This document shows, in pieces, positions 44,923 through 55,121 of a DNA stretch of 64,000 nucleotides. The notes beneath the pieces were generated by a model. It was not told the origin of the DNA. It searched no databases and saw nothing but the letters and a program-made list of their open reading frames with translations. The translations under genes were made by a program, and so were the position numbers. Origin of the DNA: Veillonella sp. T11011-6 (GTDB lineage: Bacteria > Bacillota > Negativicutes > Veillonellales > Veillonellaceae); the NCBI RefSeq assembly GCF_002959755.1, contig NZ_PPCW01000001.1, positions 620,001 to 684,000 on the forward strand, given 5' to 3'. The first letter of the stretch is position 1. Each line of letters opens with the position of its first letter.

Positions 44923-44944
44923 GAGATTAGATAAAACTAATCTC
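44923..44944 (-). terminator. Hairpin after the YgiQ gene
   Basis: Perfect 8-bp arms GAGATTAG / CTAATCTC with a 6-base loop lie 6 bp past the stop at 44950. There is no T run, so termination is doubtful; it may stabilise the 3' end. Confidence 0.35.
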
Positions 44945-44949
44945 TATAA

Positions 44950-46947
44950 TTAACGACCACCACGGCTTTTGTTAGAGGGACGACCTTTAGTCATACCACT
45001 GCGAGATGATCTCCCCTTACTAAGAGCAGCCTGTTGGTTAGAGCACGTGTTTCCCTTACTACGCTGCTCACCTGATTGACGTCCGCTGCGACGATTATTA
45101 GCTTGTACTCTATTACGGTTGCCAGTGCCCGCACCAGTACGATTACTATTGCGACCAATTGGGCGTGGTGGAATCAAACATTCTGGTCCAAATCCAATTA
45201 AATCACGCCGATTAGCTTCAATAAGTGCTTCTTTTACAAGATCATAATTTTCAATATTTTTATATTGCATTAAAGCACGTTGCTTAGCTTTATCTCTACC
45301 TTTTTTGGCTACGTATACAGGCTTTCCATCTAGAGGATTAATACCCGTATAGTACATACAAGTCGATAGGCTGCCCGGTGTTGGAATAAAATCCTGTACT
45401 TGTTCTGGATACATATGTTGATCACGCAAGAACTCTGCTAATTCAATAGCATCCTCCAAGGCACAACCAGGATGAGAACTCATAAAGTATGGCACTAAAT
45501 ATTGCTTCTTACCAAGCTTTTTATTAGCCTCTTCAAACCAAGATTTGAAGGTGAGGAATTCTTCCTTACCCGCTTTCCCCATCATATTTGTAACCCGTTT
45601 AGATACGTGTTCTGGTGCTACCTTCAATTGGCCACTAACGTGAAACTCACACAGCTCTCGTACGAAGTCTTTATTGTTATCTGCCAGCACATAGTCATAG
45701 CGCAAACCAGAGCGAACAAATACCTTTTTTACTCCTTTTAGCTTACGTAATTTACGGAGTAATGCAATATAATCATCGTGATTTGTATTAAGATTTTCAC
45801 AAGGCTCTGGAGCCGCACAGGTACGACCTTTACAAGCGCCATATACAGCTTGTTTATCACAGGCTAAATGACGGAAGTTTGCAGTAGGCCCCCCAACATC
45901 GTGAATATAACCCTTAAAATTGTCCATCTCAATCATAGTTTGGGCTTCGTCGATTAAAGACTCATGGCTACGATTTTGAATGATGCGACCTTGGTGATTG
46001 GTAATGGCACAGAATGAACAGCTACCAAAGCAGCCGCGTTGACTAACAAGGCTAAATTGTACTTCACTTAACGCTGGTACGCCACCTTTATCATCGTATT
46101 TAGGATGCCACTTACGTGTATATGGCAAGTTATATACACCATCCATTTCCTCCTGTGTCAAAGGCAAAGCAGGCGTATTTTGAATAAGATATCTGTCCCC
46201 ATGCTTTTGGACTACCATACGACCATAAAATGGGTCTTGTTCATCATATTGAATACGGAATGCATCAGCAAAGGCCATCTTATCGGCTTTAATTTCCTCA
46301 AAAGACGGGCATTCAACATAGTCTATAGTAGGAATTTCCTTTGCCATGTAACAAATACCGCGAATAGATGGCAAGGACTCTTTAAAGCGACCTTGATCTA
46401 GAGCATCTGCTAATTCCACAATTTGAAGTTCACCCATACCATAAACAAGTACATCTGCCTTAGAATCAACTAAGATAGAGCGACGTACGGTATCTGACCA
46501 ATAATCATAATGACCAAAGCGGCGCAAGGATGCCTCTATACCACCGATAATAAGCGGCACATCACTATATGCCTCTTTCATACGGTTCGCATATACCAAG
46601 GTAGCCCTATCTGGACGATGTCCAGATTCACCACCGGGAGAATAATCATCTTGACGGCGAATCTTCTTTGCCGCCGTAAATTTATTGAGCATTGAGTCTA
46701 AATTCCCTGCTGTAACAAGGGACGCTAGACGCGGTTTACCTAGTTTTTTGAAAGCCTCTACATCATTCCAATCTGGTTGATCTATAATGCCTACACGATA
46801 ACCTTTGGACTCTAGGTACCGGCCGATAACAGCAGGAGCAAAGGATGGGTGGTCTACATAGGCGTCCCCACTGATGAGAACGAAATCTAATTCGGCCCAG
46901 CCACGTTCCTTCATATCCGAAGGTTCTGTTACTAAAAATCTATCCAT
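44950..46947 (-). CDS. YgiQ family radical SAM protein
   Basis: 665 residues. The N-terminus DFVLISGDAYVDHPSFAPAVIGRYLESKGYRVGIIDQPDW is typical of YgiQ. The radical SAM motif is SQRGCFGSCSFCAITNHQGR. Extra cysteines occur in HLACDKQAVYGACKGRTCAAPEPC and at the C-side, so more than one cluster is likely. The last 60 residues form a very basic Arg/Gly/Ser/Asn-rich tail (for example NSNRTGAGTGNRNRVQANNR), suggesting RNA or nucleic-acid binding. The enzymatic reaction of this family is unknown. The ribosome site is distant and weak. Confidence 0.9.
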   Translation of the reverse strand: MDRFLVTEPSDMKERGWAELDFVLISGDAYVDHPSFAPAVIGRYLESKGYRVGIIDQPDWNDVEAFKKLGKPRLASLVTAGNLDSMLNKFTAAKKIRRQDDYSPGGESGHRPDRATLVYANRMKEAYSDVPLIIGGIEASLRRFGHYDYWSDTVRRSILVDSKADVLVYGMGELQIVELADALDQGRFKESLPSIRGICYMAKEIPTIDYVECPSFEEIKADKMAFADAFRIQYDEQDPFYGRMVVQKHGDRYLIQNTPALPLTQEEMDGVYNLPYTRKWHPKYDDKGGVPALSEVQFSLVSQRGCFGSCSFCAITNHQGRIIQNRSHESLIDEAQTMIEMDNFKGYIHDVGGPTANFRHLACDKQAVYGACKGRTCAAPEPCENLNTNHDDYIALLRKLRKLKGVKKVFVRSGLRYDYVLADNNKDFVRELCEFHVSGQLKVAPEHVSKRVTNMMGKAGKEEFLTFKSWFEEANKKLGKKQYLVPYFMSSHPGCALEDAIELAEFLRDQHMYPEQVQDFIPTPGSLSTCMYYTGINPLDGKPVYVAKKGRDKAKQRALMQYKNIENYDLVKEALIEANRRDLIGFGPECLIPPRPIGRNSNRTGAGTGNRNRVQANNRRSGRQSGEQRSKGNTCSNQQAALSKGRSSRSGMTKGRPSNKSRGGR

Positions 46948-46977
46948 CGATTGAGTAAATGCCTTTCTTTCCTTTTA

Positions 46978-47430
46978 TCAGAAAAGGAATAACCAAAGTA
47001 AAAATAATGCCATACAGAATAAAATTATGCCTAAAATAATACGTTCTTGAACGATAGAACGTTGACGTTTTCGTTGACGCGTTTCTAAGGACATTCGTTT
47101 CTTAGAGGTTTGGTATTCAACGAACTCGCTTTGCACTAAATTTGGTGTCGCTTGCGCTTTCTGTCTCGTCACAGAGCGTAAAGAAAAAGTATCAATATCC
47201 CCTACTTGGCTTTGGTAGGCTTTCACCAAGCGATCACCATCAAGATCTAAATAATTACCATAATTACGAATAAAGCCTTTCACGTAGACCTGACCAGGAA
47301 TGATGTCATATTTACCATCTTCGATAGCTTCCAAATAGGTTGTCTTAATGTGAAGTACTTGCTCCACATCTTTAAAGGTTAGATTACGTCTTACCCGTTC
47401 ACGTCGTAATTCTTCGCCTAATTCAGCCAT
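46978..47430 (-). CDS. RodZ-like HTH membrane protein
   Basis: 150 residues. The N-terminal helix-turn-helix (ELRRERVRRNLTFKDVEQVLHIKTTYLEAIEDG ... YVKGFIRNYGNYLDLD) is the RodZ domain, which in rods links MreB to the membrane. A basic stretch (ETRQRKRQRSIVQER) leads into a single helix (IILGIILFCMALFLLWLFLF) at the extreme C-terminus, so the periplasmic domain of full RodZ is missing. In coccoid Veillonella a shortened RodZ would be sensible, but this is inference. It lies between ftsK and the YgiQ gene. Confidence 0.85.
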   Translation of the reverse strand: MAELGEELRRERVRRNLTFKDVEQVLHIKTTYLEAIEDGKYDIIPGQVYVKGFIRNYGNYLDLDGDRLVKAYQSQVGDIDTFSLRSVTRQKAQATPNLVQSEFVEYQTSKKRMSLETRQRKRQRSIVQERIILGIILFCMALFLLWLFLF

Positions 47431-47478
47431 TTTCGTTCCTTTCTAACTCTACATACTACTCATATCGTAATCATTCAA

Positions 47479-50223
47479 TTATTGTTCATCATTGGAGTCC
47501 GAGAAATAGCGAGCCTTTGCTTGTTCAGGACTCATTAAAATTTCTCGAGCTTTACTGCCCATGCTAGGGCCAACGATTTTAAGATCTTCCATCGTATCTA
47601 CAAGACGAGCCGCGCGAGTGTAACCTATGCGGAAGCGCCGCTGCAACATGGATACAGAAGCTTGACCAGATTCCATTACAAGATTAACAGCACGCTCTAA
47701 TAATTCATCGCGGTAAATATCATTTTCTTCAGATGATTCTTTCTCTGTTTCCTTTTCAGCCTCTTGTGTAACAGTATCATCATATTCTGGTTCTCGTTGA
47801 GCTTTTACAAATTCCACAAGATGTTCAACTTCATCATCAGAGATGAATGCACCTTGTACACGAATTGGTTTATTCGCCCCGATTGGAGCAAACAGCATAT
47901 CACCTTTACCAAGTAATTTTTCTGCCCCCGCCATATCGAGGATAGTACGGGAGTCAATTTGAGAACCTACGGCAAAGGAAATACGGCTCGGTACATTGGC
48001 CTTAATAGAACCTGTAATAACGTTAACAGATGGACGTTGTGTAGCAAGTACCATATGAATACCCGCAGCACGCGCCATTTGTGCTAAGCGGCTAATAGAT
48101 TCTTCAATATCATCAGGAGCTGTCATCATAAGGTCAGCTAACTCATCGATGATTAATACAATCAACGGCATAGCCGCCTTAGGATGCGCTTCGTTATAAC
48201 TCTTAATATCTCGTTTACCAGATGCTGCAAAGGCTTTATAACGAGCCTCCATTTCACGAACGGCCCAACGCAATACAGCAGCTGCTTTTTTCATGTCTGT
48301 TACAACTGGCGCCATCAAGTGAGGAATGCCATTATAAATAGACAATTCAACCATCTTAGGATCGATTAATAATAACTTAACCTCTTCCGGTTTACGACTA
48401 AATAGAATACTGGAAATCAAGGTATTAACACATACAGACTTACCAGAACCCGTAGTACCTGCTACAAGCAAGTGAGGCATCTTCGCAAGGTCTGTAATAA
48501 CAGGTTTCCCTGCAATATCTTTACCAAGACCAACTGGAATGCCACCACGCGCATCCTTGAAGTCACTGCAATCAAGAACATCGCGCAAATGCACGGCCTC
48601 TGTTGTCTTATTAGGAACCTCAATACCAATAGCAGATTTACCAGGAATTGGAGCCTCCATACGAATATGTTGAGCCGCTAAATTAAGGGCAATATCATCT
48701 GTTAAATTAACGATACGGCTAACCTTTACACCCGGTGCAGGTTCAATTTCATAACGCGTAACAGTTGGACCTTGTGTTGCATTAACGACCTTAGCAGTGA
48801 TGCCAAAGTTGCTCAATACATTTTCAAGCATCATTGCATTTTGAGCTACTTCTTCACCATTGCTTTGACTCCCCTTCCCTTTCGCCAAAATATCAAGGCT
48901 TGGGAAATGATAAGGTCTATCATAGGTACGGTGAATTTGACCCTCTTTAGACACTGCTACTTGTGCTGTATCTTCTGTAGTACTAATGGTAGACGGTACT
49001 TGTAAGCTCATACCAGTCATACCTGCACCAGCACTTACAGAACTTGCAGCAGCACCTGTTCCAGGCACCGCAGACGCTATGGCAGCATGGTTAGTTTCCA
49101 ATGGACCCATCGTTGTATTTTGATAGGTAAACTCCGGTTGGTCCTCATGAGTATTGTCTCCTGATTCAGAATCATCGGAATATCCTTCATCTGGAGTATA
49201 TGTATAATCCTCATCTGGAACATACACATAATCATCACCAGTAGATCTACTAGTATCTAAGAATTGATCGAAATCATCCGCATCATAAGACTTCGCATCA
49301 CCAGAAGCTTCAGAAATATTCGCCAATTGTTCTGCTGCTCGATTGCGTGCCTCTATCTCGGCTAATTCTTTCCAAGATGTAGGAGCCTTTGGTGTTTCCA
49401 CAGTTGTGACTGTGTCTACCATAGGTTCATTCTCTACAATTGCACTAGGTTCAAAATTATCTCTATCAGCAATTATACCGCGTTTTTCCAATGTATCTAA
49501 CGCTTGATCTGCAGCATCTTCAAAGCGTGTATCCTTTTCCCGATTATAGGCTTTACGCTGTGCCGCCGCCTCTTTGCGTTGTTCATTCCAATCGTCAAAG
49601 ACCTCTTTCGCCACGGCTACCTTCTCAGCAGCTACCTCTTTTGCTACATCTAAACCTACTTGAGTTTTATCCGCTGCCTTTTGCAACCCACTGCGCAAAG
49701 ATAATCGAGTAATAAGAAGACCAAAGGCTAACAATAAGAATACATCAAGAATAATAGCACCTAAATTACCTAATAAAGTGCGCATGAATGTTGCAATAGC
49801 ACCACCTACAACACCGCCTTGATTAGCTAGTTGTGTAGTAATGAGTTCCTGCCCCTCAGGAACGCGCCACAACGGAACAAGAGCTAACAAGAATAAGAAA
49901 AACAAGGTCATTACAATGCCTCGTTTTGTAATGGAAATAAATGTCCCCTTATATAATAATCTCCAACCTACCCAGAAAACACACAAACAAGGAATAATCC
50001 CACCTAGGCCGAAGCCGTAGCGGAATATACCTGTTAAGATTTCACCGACAAGACCGAGTTCAAAGCCAAAGAACCCGAGCAGGGAAATAACTGCAAAGGC
50101 AATTACAATTAAGCCTTTAACTTCGCTACGCAAGGAAAATCCTTGAGACTTAGTTTGCTGTTTTGTACTTGTTCGCTTTCGTCGTGTATTGCGTTTTTTG
50201 GTGGAAGTTTTTTCTTCTGCCAT
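47479..50223 (-). CDS. ftsK: DNA translocase FtsK/SpoIIIE
   Basis: 914 residues from the ATG at 50223. A basic Lys/Arg/Thr-rich N-terminus is followed by four membrane helices (about 35-180), a long acidic/low-complexity linker (about 200-470, with DDYVYVPDEDYTYTPDEGY), and the motor: AGTTGSGKSVCVNTLISSILFS (Walker A), PLIVLIIDELADLMMTAP (Walker B). The C-terminal gamma winged helix is YTRAARLVDTMEDLKIVGPSMGSKAREIL. It pumps chromosome ends through the division septum. Confidence 0.95.
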   Translation of the reverse strand: MAEEKTSTKKRNTRRKRTSTKQQTKSQGFSLRSEVKGLIVIAFAVISLLGFFGFELGLVGEILTGIFRYGFGLGGIIPCLCVFWVGWRLLYKGTFISITKRGIVMTLFFLFLLALVPLWRVPEGQELITTQLANQGGVVGGAIATFMRTLLGNLGAIILDVFLLLAFGLLITRLSLRSGLQKAADKTQVGLDVAKEVAAEKVAVAKEVFDDWNEQRKEAAAQRKAYNREKDTRFEDAADQALDTLEKRGIIADRDNFEPSAIVENEPMVDTVTTVETPKAPTSWKELAEIEARNRAAEQLANISEASGDAKSYDADDFDQFLDTSRSTGDDYVYVPDEDYTYTPDEGYSDDSESGDNTHEDQPEFTYQNTTMGPLETNHAAIASAVPGTGAAASSVSAGAGMTGMSLQVPSTISTTEDTAQVAVSKEGQIHRTYDRPYHFPSLDILAKGKGSQSNGEEVAQNAMMLENVLSNFGITAKVVNATQGPTVTRYEIEPAPGVKVSRIVNLTDDIALNLAAQHIRMEAPIPGKSAIGIEVPNKTTEAVHLRDVLDCSDFKDARGGIPVGLGKDIAGKPVITDLAKMPHLLVAGTTGSGKSVCVNTLISSILFSRKPEEVKLLLIDPKMVELSIYNGIPHLMAPVVTDMKKAAAVLRWAVREMEARYKAFAASGKRDIKSYNEAHPKAAMPLIVLIIDELADLMMTAPDDIEESISRLAQMARAAGIHMVLATQRPSVNVITGSIKANVPSRISFAVGSQIDSRTILDMAGAEKLLGKGDMLFAPIGANKPIRVQGAFISDDEVEHLVEFVKAQREPEYDDTVTQEAEKETEKESSEENDIYRDELLERAVNLVMESGQASVSMLQRRFRIGYTRAARLVDTMEDLKIVGPSMGSKAREILMSPEQAKARYFSDSNDEQ

Positions 50224-50304
50224 AAATCTATACAAACCCCTTACTATATAACACTACTGTAAATTAACTTATCATTATATTATAGCATATATCGAAGTAT
50301 TTAG

Positions 50305-51606
50305 TTAGCTTTTACGCCGTTCCTCCCAGTCACGAAGTAACTGTTCTTCTTTCCCTCTCTTAATACCATTGTAGTATGTAGCATCTACAAGAGGTGTTGG
50401 TAAATACTGCTGCTGTACATAGCCATTTGGATAGTTATGAGCATATTTATAGGTGTTCCCATGGCCTAGTTTGCTAGCACCACTATAATGACTATCTTTT
50501 AAATGATCTGGCACCTGGCCACAATCCTTGTGGCGCACATCGGCAATGGCTGCATCGATTGCCATATAAGCAGAATTACTTTTCGGCGCTAATGCTACAT
50601 AGCAAGCCGCCTCAGATAATATAATGCGCGCTTCAGGGAAGCCTACCATATGAGCGGCTTGAGCGGCTGCATTGGCGAGAATCAAAGCTTGGGGATCTGC
50701 TAGACCTACATCCTCAGCAGCACAAATTACGATACGACGAGCGATAAAGTTTGGATCTTCGCCAGCTTCAATCATACGTGCCAAGTAGTGCATCGTCGCT
50801 TGTACATCAGAACCACGCATACTTTTAATAAACGCAGAAATCGTATCGTAGTGACTATCGCCTTTTTTGTCGTATGTATAAATACGGCGGCCTACGACCT
50901 TTTCAAGGACCTCTATAGTAATAGCCCCTTCATCAGGTACCATTGCTGAAGCTTGCTCTAGAATATTTAACGCCATACGCCCATCGCCATTGACGAAAAT
51001 CCCTACATCTTCAAGAACCTCATCTGTCACCTGTAGATGACGTTTACCAAGGCCTACCTCTTCATCTGTAATAGCACGGCGCAAAATTTGGCCTATAGCC
51101 TTTGGTGTAAGCGCTTCTAGGGTAATTAATCTTAGACGAGATAAAAGAGGTCTATTTACCTCAAAAAATGGATTTTCTGTGGTAGCGCCAATGAGGATGA
51201 TTGTGCCATCCTCTACACAAGGTAATAACACATCTTGTTGGCTTTTATTAAAGCGGTGAATTTCATCGAGGAATAAAATGGTTCGTTGTTGTAAAGATCG
51301 CACCCGCTTACGAGCATCCTCTATGATATTACGCAGCTCACCTATGCCCGCATTAGTAGCATTTAAATTTACAAAATGACTATTGCTAACCTTAGCAATA
51401 ATACCTGCTAGTGTAGTTTTACCCGTTCCACATGGGCCATAAAAAAGCATAGATGGAATTGTATCCTTTTCAACCATGGCGCGCAAGAAAGTCCCCTTCC
51501 CTACCGCTTTTTCTTGACCATATAAATGGTCTAATGTGGTAGGACGCATACGCACCGGTAACGGTTCATACATATTAGTGGGCGTCATATCAAATAAACT
51601 ATCCAT
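50305..51606 (-). CDS. rarA: Replication-associated recombination protein A
   Basis: 433 residues. AAA+ domain with Walker [21 protein letters not shown], Walker [17 protein letters not shown] and sensor [18 protein letters not shown], then the MgsA/RarA C-terminal part ([51 protein letters not shown]). It acts at stalled replication forks. It is immediately downstream (minus strand) of the 6S RNA, the same neighbourhood as B. subtilis yrvN-ssrSA-aspS. Confidence 0.95.
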   Translation of the reverse strand: MDSLFDMTPTNMYEPLPVRMRPTTLDHLYGQEKAVGKGTFLRAMVEKDTIPSMLFYGPCGTGKTTLAGIIAKVSNSHFVNLNATNAGIGELRNIIEDARKRVRSLQQRTILFLDEIHRFNKSQQDVLLPCVEDGTIILIGATTENPFFEVNRPLLSRLRLITLEALTPKAIGQILRRAITDEEVGLGKRHLQVTDEVLEDVGIFVNGDGRMALNILEQASAMVPDEGAITIEVLEKVVGRRIYTYDKKGDSHYDTISAFIKSMRGSDVQATMHYLARMIEAGEDPNFIARRIVICAAEDVGLADPQALILANAAAQAAHMVGFPEARIILSEAACYVALAPKSNSAYMAIDAAIADVRHKDCGQVPDHLKDSHYSGASKLGHGNTYKYAHNYPNGYVQQQYLPTPLVDATYYNGIKRGKEEQLLRDWEERRKS

Positions 51607-51780
51607 TCTATCACCTCAATCCATAACATCTTATCTATTAACTCTAAAGTTCTATTAATCGTACAGGCCAGCAAATTGTATTCATTAAGAATAGAATTTA
51701 TATATCAATAGCCCATAATAACGATATTGACTGGTCTTTTCTATATATAGTATATGACATTACATGCCATTTTTACACGC

Positions 51781-51960
51781 AAAAAAGCCCCACCATGCCG
51801 TAATGTACCGCGTTTTGATCCTGCTTAGGGCAGGTGGGTGTCCTCCTCATCCTTCAGTTGTCCCGTAAGGGCGTAACGTTCAGACGAGAGTTCGGACTCC
51901 CGAAGTAAATGTGTTGGCTCAAAACTGCGATATCACACGCACATGGCAGGGATATCTTAT
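51781..51960 (-). ncRNA. ssrS: 6S RNA
   Basis: About 180 nt on the minus strand. The ends pair (CCCTGCCATG with CATGGTGGGG) to give a closing stem; the middle contains ATCGCAGTTTTGAGCCAACAC and GACACCCACCTGCCC, conserved blocks I recognise from Firmicutes 6S RNA. A T run follows the closing stem. 6S RNA mimics an open promoter and sequesters sigma-A RNA polymerase in stationary phase. Its place between rarA and aspS matches B. subtilis ssrSA, which supports the call. Confidence 0.9.
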
Positions 51961-51966
51961 ACATAA

Positions 51967-51995
51967 ATAGTATCAGAAAGATTCGTAATTAACAA
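51967..51995 (-). promoter_or_regulatory. Promoter of the 6S RNA
   Basis: TTGTTA and TACTAT on the minus strand with a 17-bp spacer, placing the start near 51960, exactly at the 5' end of the predicted closing stem. Confidence 0.75.
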
Positions 51996-52035
51996 GTCTT
52001 GACATTTCAAATTTAATCAATTCTTGCCTATGTTT

Positions 52036-53853
52036 TTACACCAAAGATTGCTCTTCTTCTTCCTCGATATCTGGTTTAATATGCAACTCTTTTAATTGCT
52101 TAGGTTCTACTTCAGATGGAGCTTGGCTCATTACATCAGAAGCAGATTGAGTTTTAGGGAATGCGATTACGTCGCGGATAGATTGACGTTTTGCCATCAA
52201 CATAACAAGACGATCAAGGCCGAATGCACAACCAGCATGAGGAGGTGCACCGTATTGGAATGCATCAAGCATGAAGCCGAATTTAGATTTAGCTTCTTCT
52301 TCAGATAAACCAATAGCTTTGAATACTTTTTCTTGTACATCGGATTGGTAAATACGCAAGGAACCGCCACCGATTTCAACACCGTTCAATACCATATCGT
52401 AAGCAATCGCTTTTACGCTGCCAGGATCAGATTCCAATTTATCAAGATCTTCATGACGAGGCATTGTGAACGGATGGTGCATTGCAACATAACGTTTTTC
52501 ATCTTCGTTATATTCGAACATAGGGAAATCAGTTACCCATGTGAATGCTAATTTATCTTGGTCAATCATGTTCATGCGGCGTGCCATTTCAAGGCGCAAT
52601 TCACCTAATGCACGTGCCACAGTGGCAGGTTTATCAGCAATCATCAATACAAGGTCGCCACCTTTAGCGCCCATTTTTTCACCGATATTGCGGATTGTAT
52701 CTTCACCTAAGAACTTCATGATTTGAGACTTGATGGAACCATCTTCATTGAAGCAAGCCCATGCAAGGCCTTTTGCACCGTAACGGTTTACATATTCAAC
52801 AAGGTCATCAAGTTCACGACGTGGAATACCAGCATCGCCAGGTACAACGATACCTTTAACTACACCACCATTGTCGATTACAGAGCGGAATACTTTGAAT
52901 TCTGTATCTTTTACAAGATCAGTTACATCAGTAAAGGCCATGTCGAAACGAAGGTCTGGTTTGTCAGAACCGTATTTATCCATTGCTTCATCCCATGTAA
53001 TACGAGGCATAGGCAATGGAATTTCTTTGCCCAATGTAGTTTTAAATACATGAGCAATCATTTCTTCAAGCATGGAGTAAATGTCTTCTTCATCTACGAA
53101 GGACATTTCCAAGTCGAGTTGAGTGAACTCAGGTTGACGGTCTGCACGCAAATCTTCATCGCGGAAGCAACGAACGATTTGGAAGTATTTTTCATAACCA
53201 GCAACCATCAAGATTTGTTTGAAAATTTGTGGAGATTGTGGCAATGCATAGAATGTACCAGCATTTACACGAGAAGGTACTAAATAGTCACGAGCGCCTT
53301 CTGGTGTAGATTTAGTAAGCATTGGAGTTTCAATTTCCAAGAAATCGCGGCTATCGAAGAAGTCGCGCATTGCTTTCGTTACTTTGTGACGCAAAATCAA
53401 GTTGCGTTGCATTTCTGGACGACGCAAGTCAAGGTAACGATATTTCAAACGAATATTTTCATCTACATCGATATCATCTTGGATATAGAATGGAGGAGTT
53501 TTAGCGGAGTTTAATACGCGCAACTCTTCACAGTACATTTCGTATGCACCTGTAGGAAGGTTTGGATTAATAGCTGCTTCATCACGTTTTGTAATTTTAC
53601 CACGTACGCAAAGTACATATTCATTACGAACATCTTCTGCTTTGTGGAAAGATTCTACGTTATGGTCTGGAGACGCTACTACTTGTACTACGCCAGAACG
53701 ATCGCGTAAATCCAAGAAAATCAAACCACCGTGGTCACGACGGCGTTCTACCCAACCACATAATACGACCTCTTTACCTACCTCTTGTTCAGAGATGGTG
53801 CCACAACCGTGCGTACGGTGTAAGCCTTGCATTGTTTCCATTCTAATTGTCAT
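52036..53853 (-). CDS. aspS: Aspartate--tRNA ligase
   Basis: 605 residues, bacterial type. N-terminal OB-fold (VVLCGWVERRRDHGGLIFLDLRDRSGVVQVV), class II core (motif 2 RCFRDEDLRADRQPEFTQLDLEMSF; motif 3 HAGCAFGLDRLVMLMAKRQSIRDVIAFPK) and a GAD insert. The start at 53853 overlaps the hisS stop (ATGA); an ATG four codons in is a possible alternative. Charges tRNA-Asp (whether also tRNA-Asn depends on GatCAB, not visible here). Followed by the 6S RNA. Confidence 0.96.
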   Translation of the reverse strand: MTIRMETMQGLHRTHGCGTISEQEVGKEVVLCGWVERRRDHGGLIFLDLRDRSGVVQVVASPDHNVESFHKAEDVRNEYVLCVRGKITKRDEAAINPNLPTGAYEMYCEELRVLNSAKTPPFYIQDDIDVDENIRLKYRYLDLRRPEMQRNLILRHKVTKAMRDFFDSRDFLEIETPMLTKSTPEGARDYLVPSRVNAGTFYALPQSPQIFKQILMVAGYEKYFQIVRCFRDEDLRADRQPEFTQLDLEMSFVDEEDIYSMLEEMIAHVFKTTLGKEIPLPMPRITWDEAMDKYGSDKPDLRFDMAFTDVTDLVKDTEFKVFRSVIDNGGVVKGIVVPGDAGIPRRELDDLVEYVNRYGAKGLAWACFNEDGSIKSQIMKFLGEDTIRNIGEKMGAKGGDLVLMIADKPATVARALGELRLEMARRMNMIDQDKLAFTWVTDFPMFEYNEDEKRYVAMHHPFTMPRHEDLDKLESDPGSVKAIAYDMVLNGVEIGGGSLRIYQSDVQEKVFKAIGLSEEEAKSKFGFMLDAFQYGAPPHAGCAFGLDRLVMLMAKRQSIRDVIAFPKTQSASDVMSQAPSEVEPKQLKELHIKPDIEEEEEQSLV

Positions 53854-55121
53854 CCTTTCACCAAAGAAGTTATACGTTCAGAAACTGTATCAAGTGGTAC
53901 AGTTTCTTGTTCACTAGTTTCCATGAATCGGATTATGGCTTCCCCACGAGCCAATTCATCATCACCCAATATGATAACATATTTTGCATTAATTTTGTTA
54001 GCATATTTTAATTGTGCCTTCATACTCTTGCCCTGTCCGTCCATTTCAACGGTTATATATGCATCATGTAATGCTTGGCAAATTTTGAAAGCCTCTACCT
54101 TAGCCGCATCACCAAGAGCCACTACAAATGCAGATGGTTCAACAGTTGGTTCAGGCAACAAGTTTTGTTTTTCAAGAGCTAATAGCAAACGCTCCATGCC
54201 CATGGCAAAGCCAATGGCTGGCGTATGAGGACCATCAAGTTCCTCTACAAGGCCATCGTAACGACCACCACCTGCAACGGCACTTTGCGCGCCTAATGGA
54301 GTGTATTGTACTTCGAATGCTGTCTTTGTGTAATAATCAAGACCACGTACAAGGCGAGGATTTAATGTATATTGCACATTTGCAGCCGTTAAATATGTCT
54401 TCAATTCTTCAAAGTGATCATGACACTCTTCACATAAATGTTCGTGAATTTCAGGAGCACCTACGGACAAGGCTTTACATGTTTCATTTTTGCAATCCAA
54501 GATACGCAAAGGATTTTTATATAAACGTTCTTGGCAATCACTGCATAATTGTTCTTTTTTAGGTTCAAAAAATTCAATTAATTTTTCACGATATACAGGG
54601 CGGCATGTTGGACAACCTACAGAGTTCACCTCTACATTGAGGTCTTTAAGGCCAAAGTCTTTCAACAATTGTACAACCATGCAGATAACTTCACTATCTA
54701 CAACTGGAGATTGAGAGCCTAGTACCTCTGCACCAAATTGATGGAATTGACGGTAACGACCTGCTTGTGGTTTATCATGACGGAACATAGGTCCCATGTA
54801 ATACCATTTTGTAAGGCCTTCTTTACCATATACTTTATTTTCTAAGTATGCACGTACAGCAGATGCGGTATTTTCAGGACGCAATGTGAAGCTAGAGCCA
54901 CCGTCATCGCCTGTAGTAAATGTATACATTTCCTTTTGTACTACATCTGTCGTTTCACCGATACCGCGCAAGAATAATTTAGTATCTTCAAAGGCAGGTG
55001 TGCGAATTTCATTGAACCCGTATACTTTACAAATTTCACGCATACGTTGTTCAATATAGTGCCAATTTATCATTTGCTCTGGCAAAAAGTCTTGTGTACC
55101 TCTTGGTTTTCTAATAGCCAT
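53850..55121 (-). CDS. hisS: Histidine--tRNA ligase
   Basis: 423 residues from the ATG at 55121; the longer frame starts inside the GGGAGG ribosome site. Motifs: RKPRGTQDFLPEQM, TLRPENTASAVRAYLE, PMFRHDKPQAGRYRQFHQFGAEVLG, LVRGLDYYTKTAFEVQY and GGRYDGLVEELDGPHTPAIGFAMGMERLLLAL, all HisRS signatures. It charges tRNA-His. It overlaps hemZ upstream (TAATG) and aspS downstream, so the three are coupled. Confidence 0.97.
   Translation of the reverse strand: MAIRKPRGTQDFLPEQMINWHYIEQRMREICKVYGFNEIRTPAFEDTKLFLRGIGETTDVVQKEMYTFTTGDDGGSSFTLRPENTASAVRAYLENKVYGKEGLTKWYYMGPMFRHDKPQAGRYRQFHQFGAEVLGSQSPVVDSEVICMVVQLLKDFGLKDLNVEVNSVGCPTCRPVYREKLIEFFEPKKEQLCSDCQERLYKNPLRILDCKNETCKALSVGAPEIHEHLCEECHDHFEELKTYLTAANVQYTLNPRLVRGLDYYTKTAFEVQYTPLGAQSAVAGGGRYDGLVEELDGPHTPAIGFAMGMERLLLALEKQNLLPEPTVEPSAFVVALGDAAKVEAFKICQALHDAYITVEMDGQGKSMKAQLKYANKINAKYVIILGDDELARGEAIIRFMETSEQETVPLDTVSERITSLVKG

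Noticed and set aside
51781-51960. T-box for aspS
   Set aside because: It lies downstream of aspS on the same strand, lacks the T-box core and matches 6S RNA in structure and synteny.
52723-53283. 186-codon plus-strand frame
   Set aside because: It is the complement of aspS and has no protein-like features.
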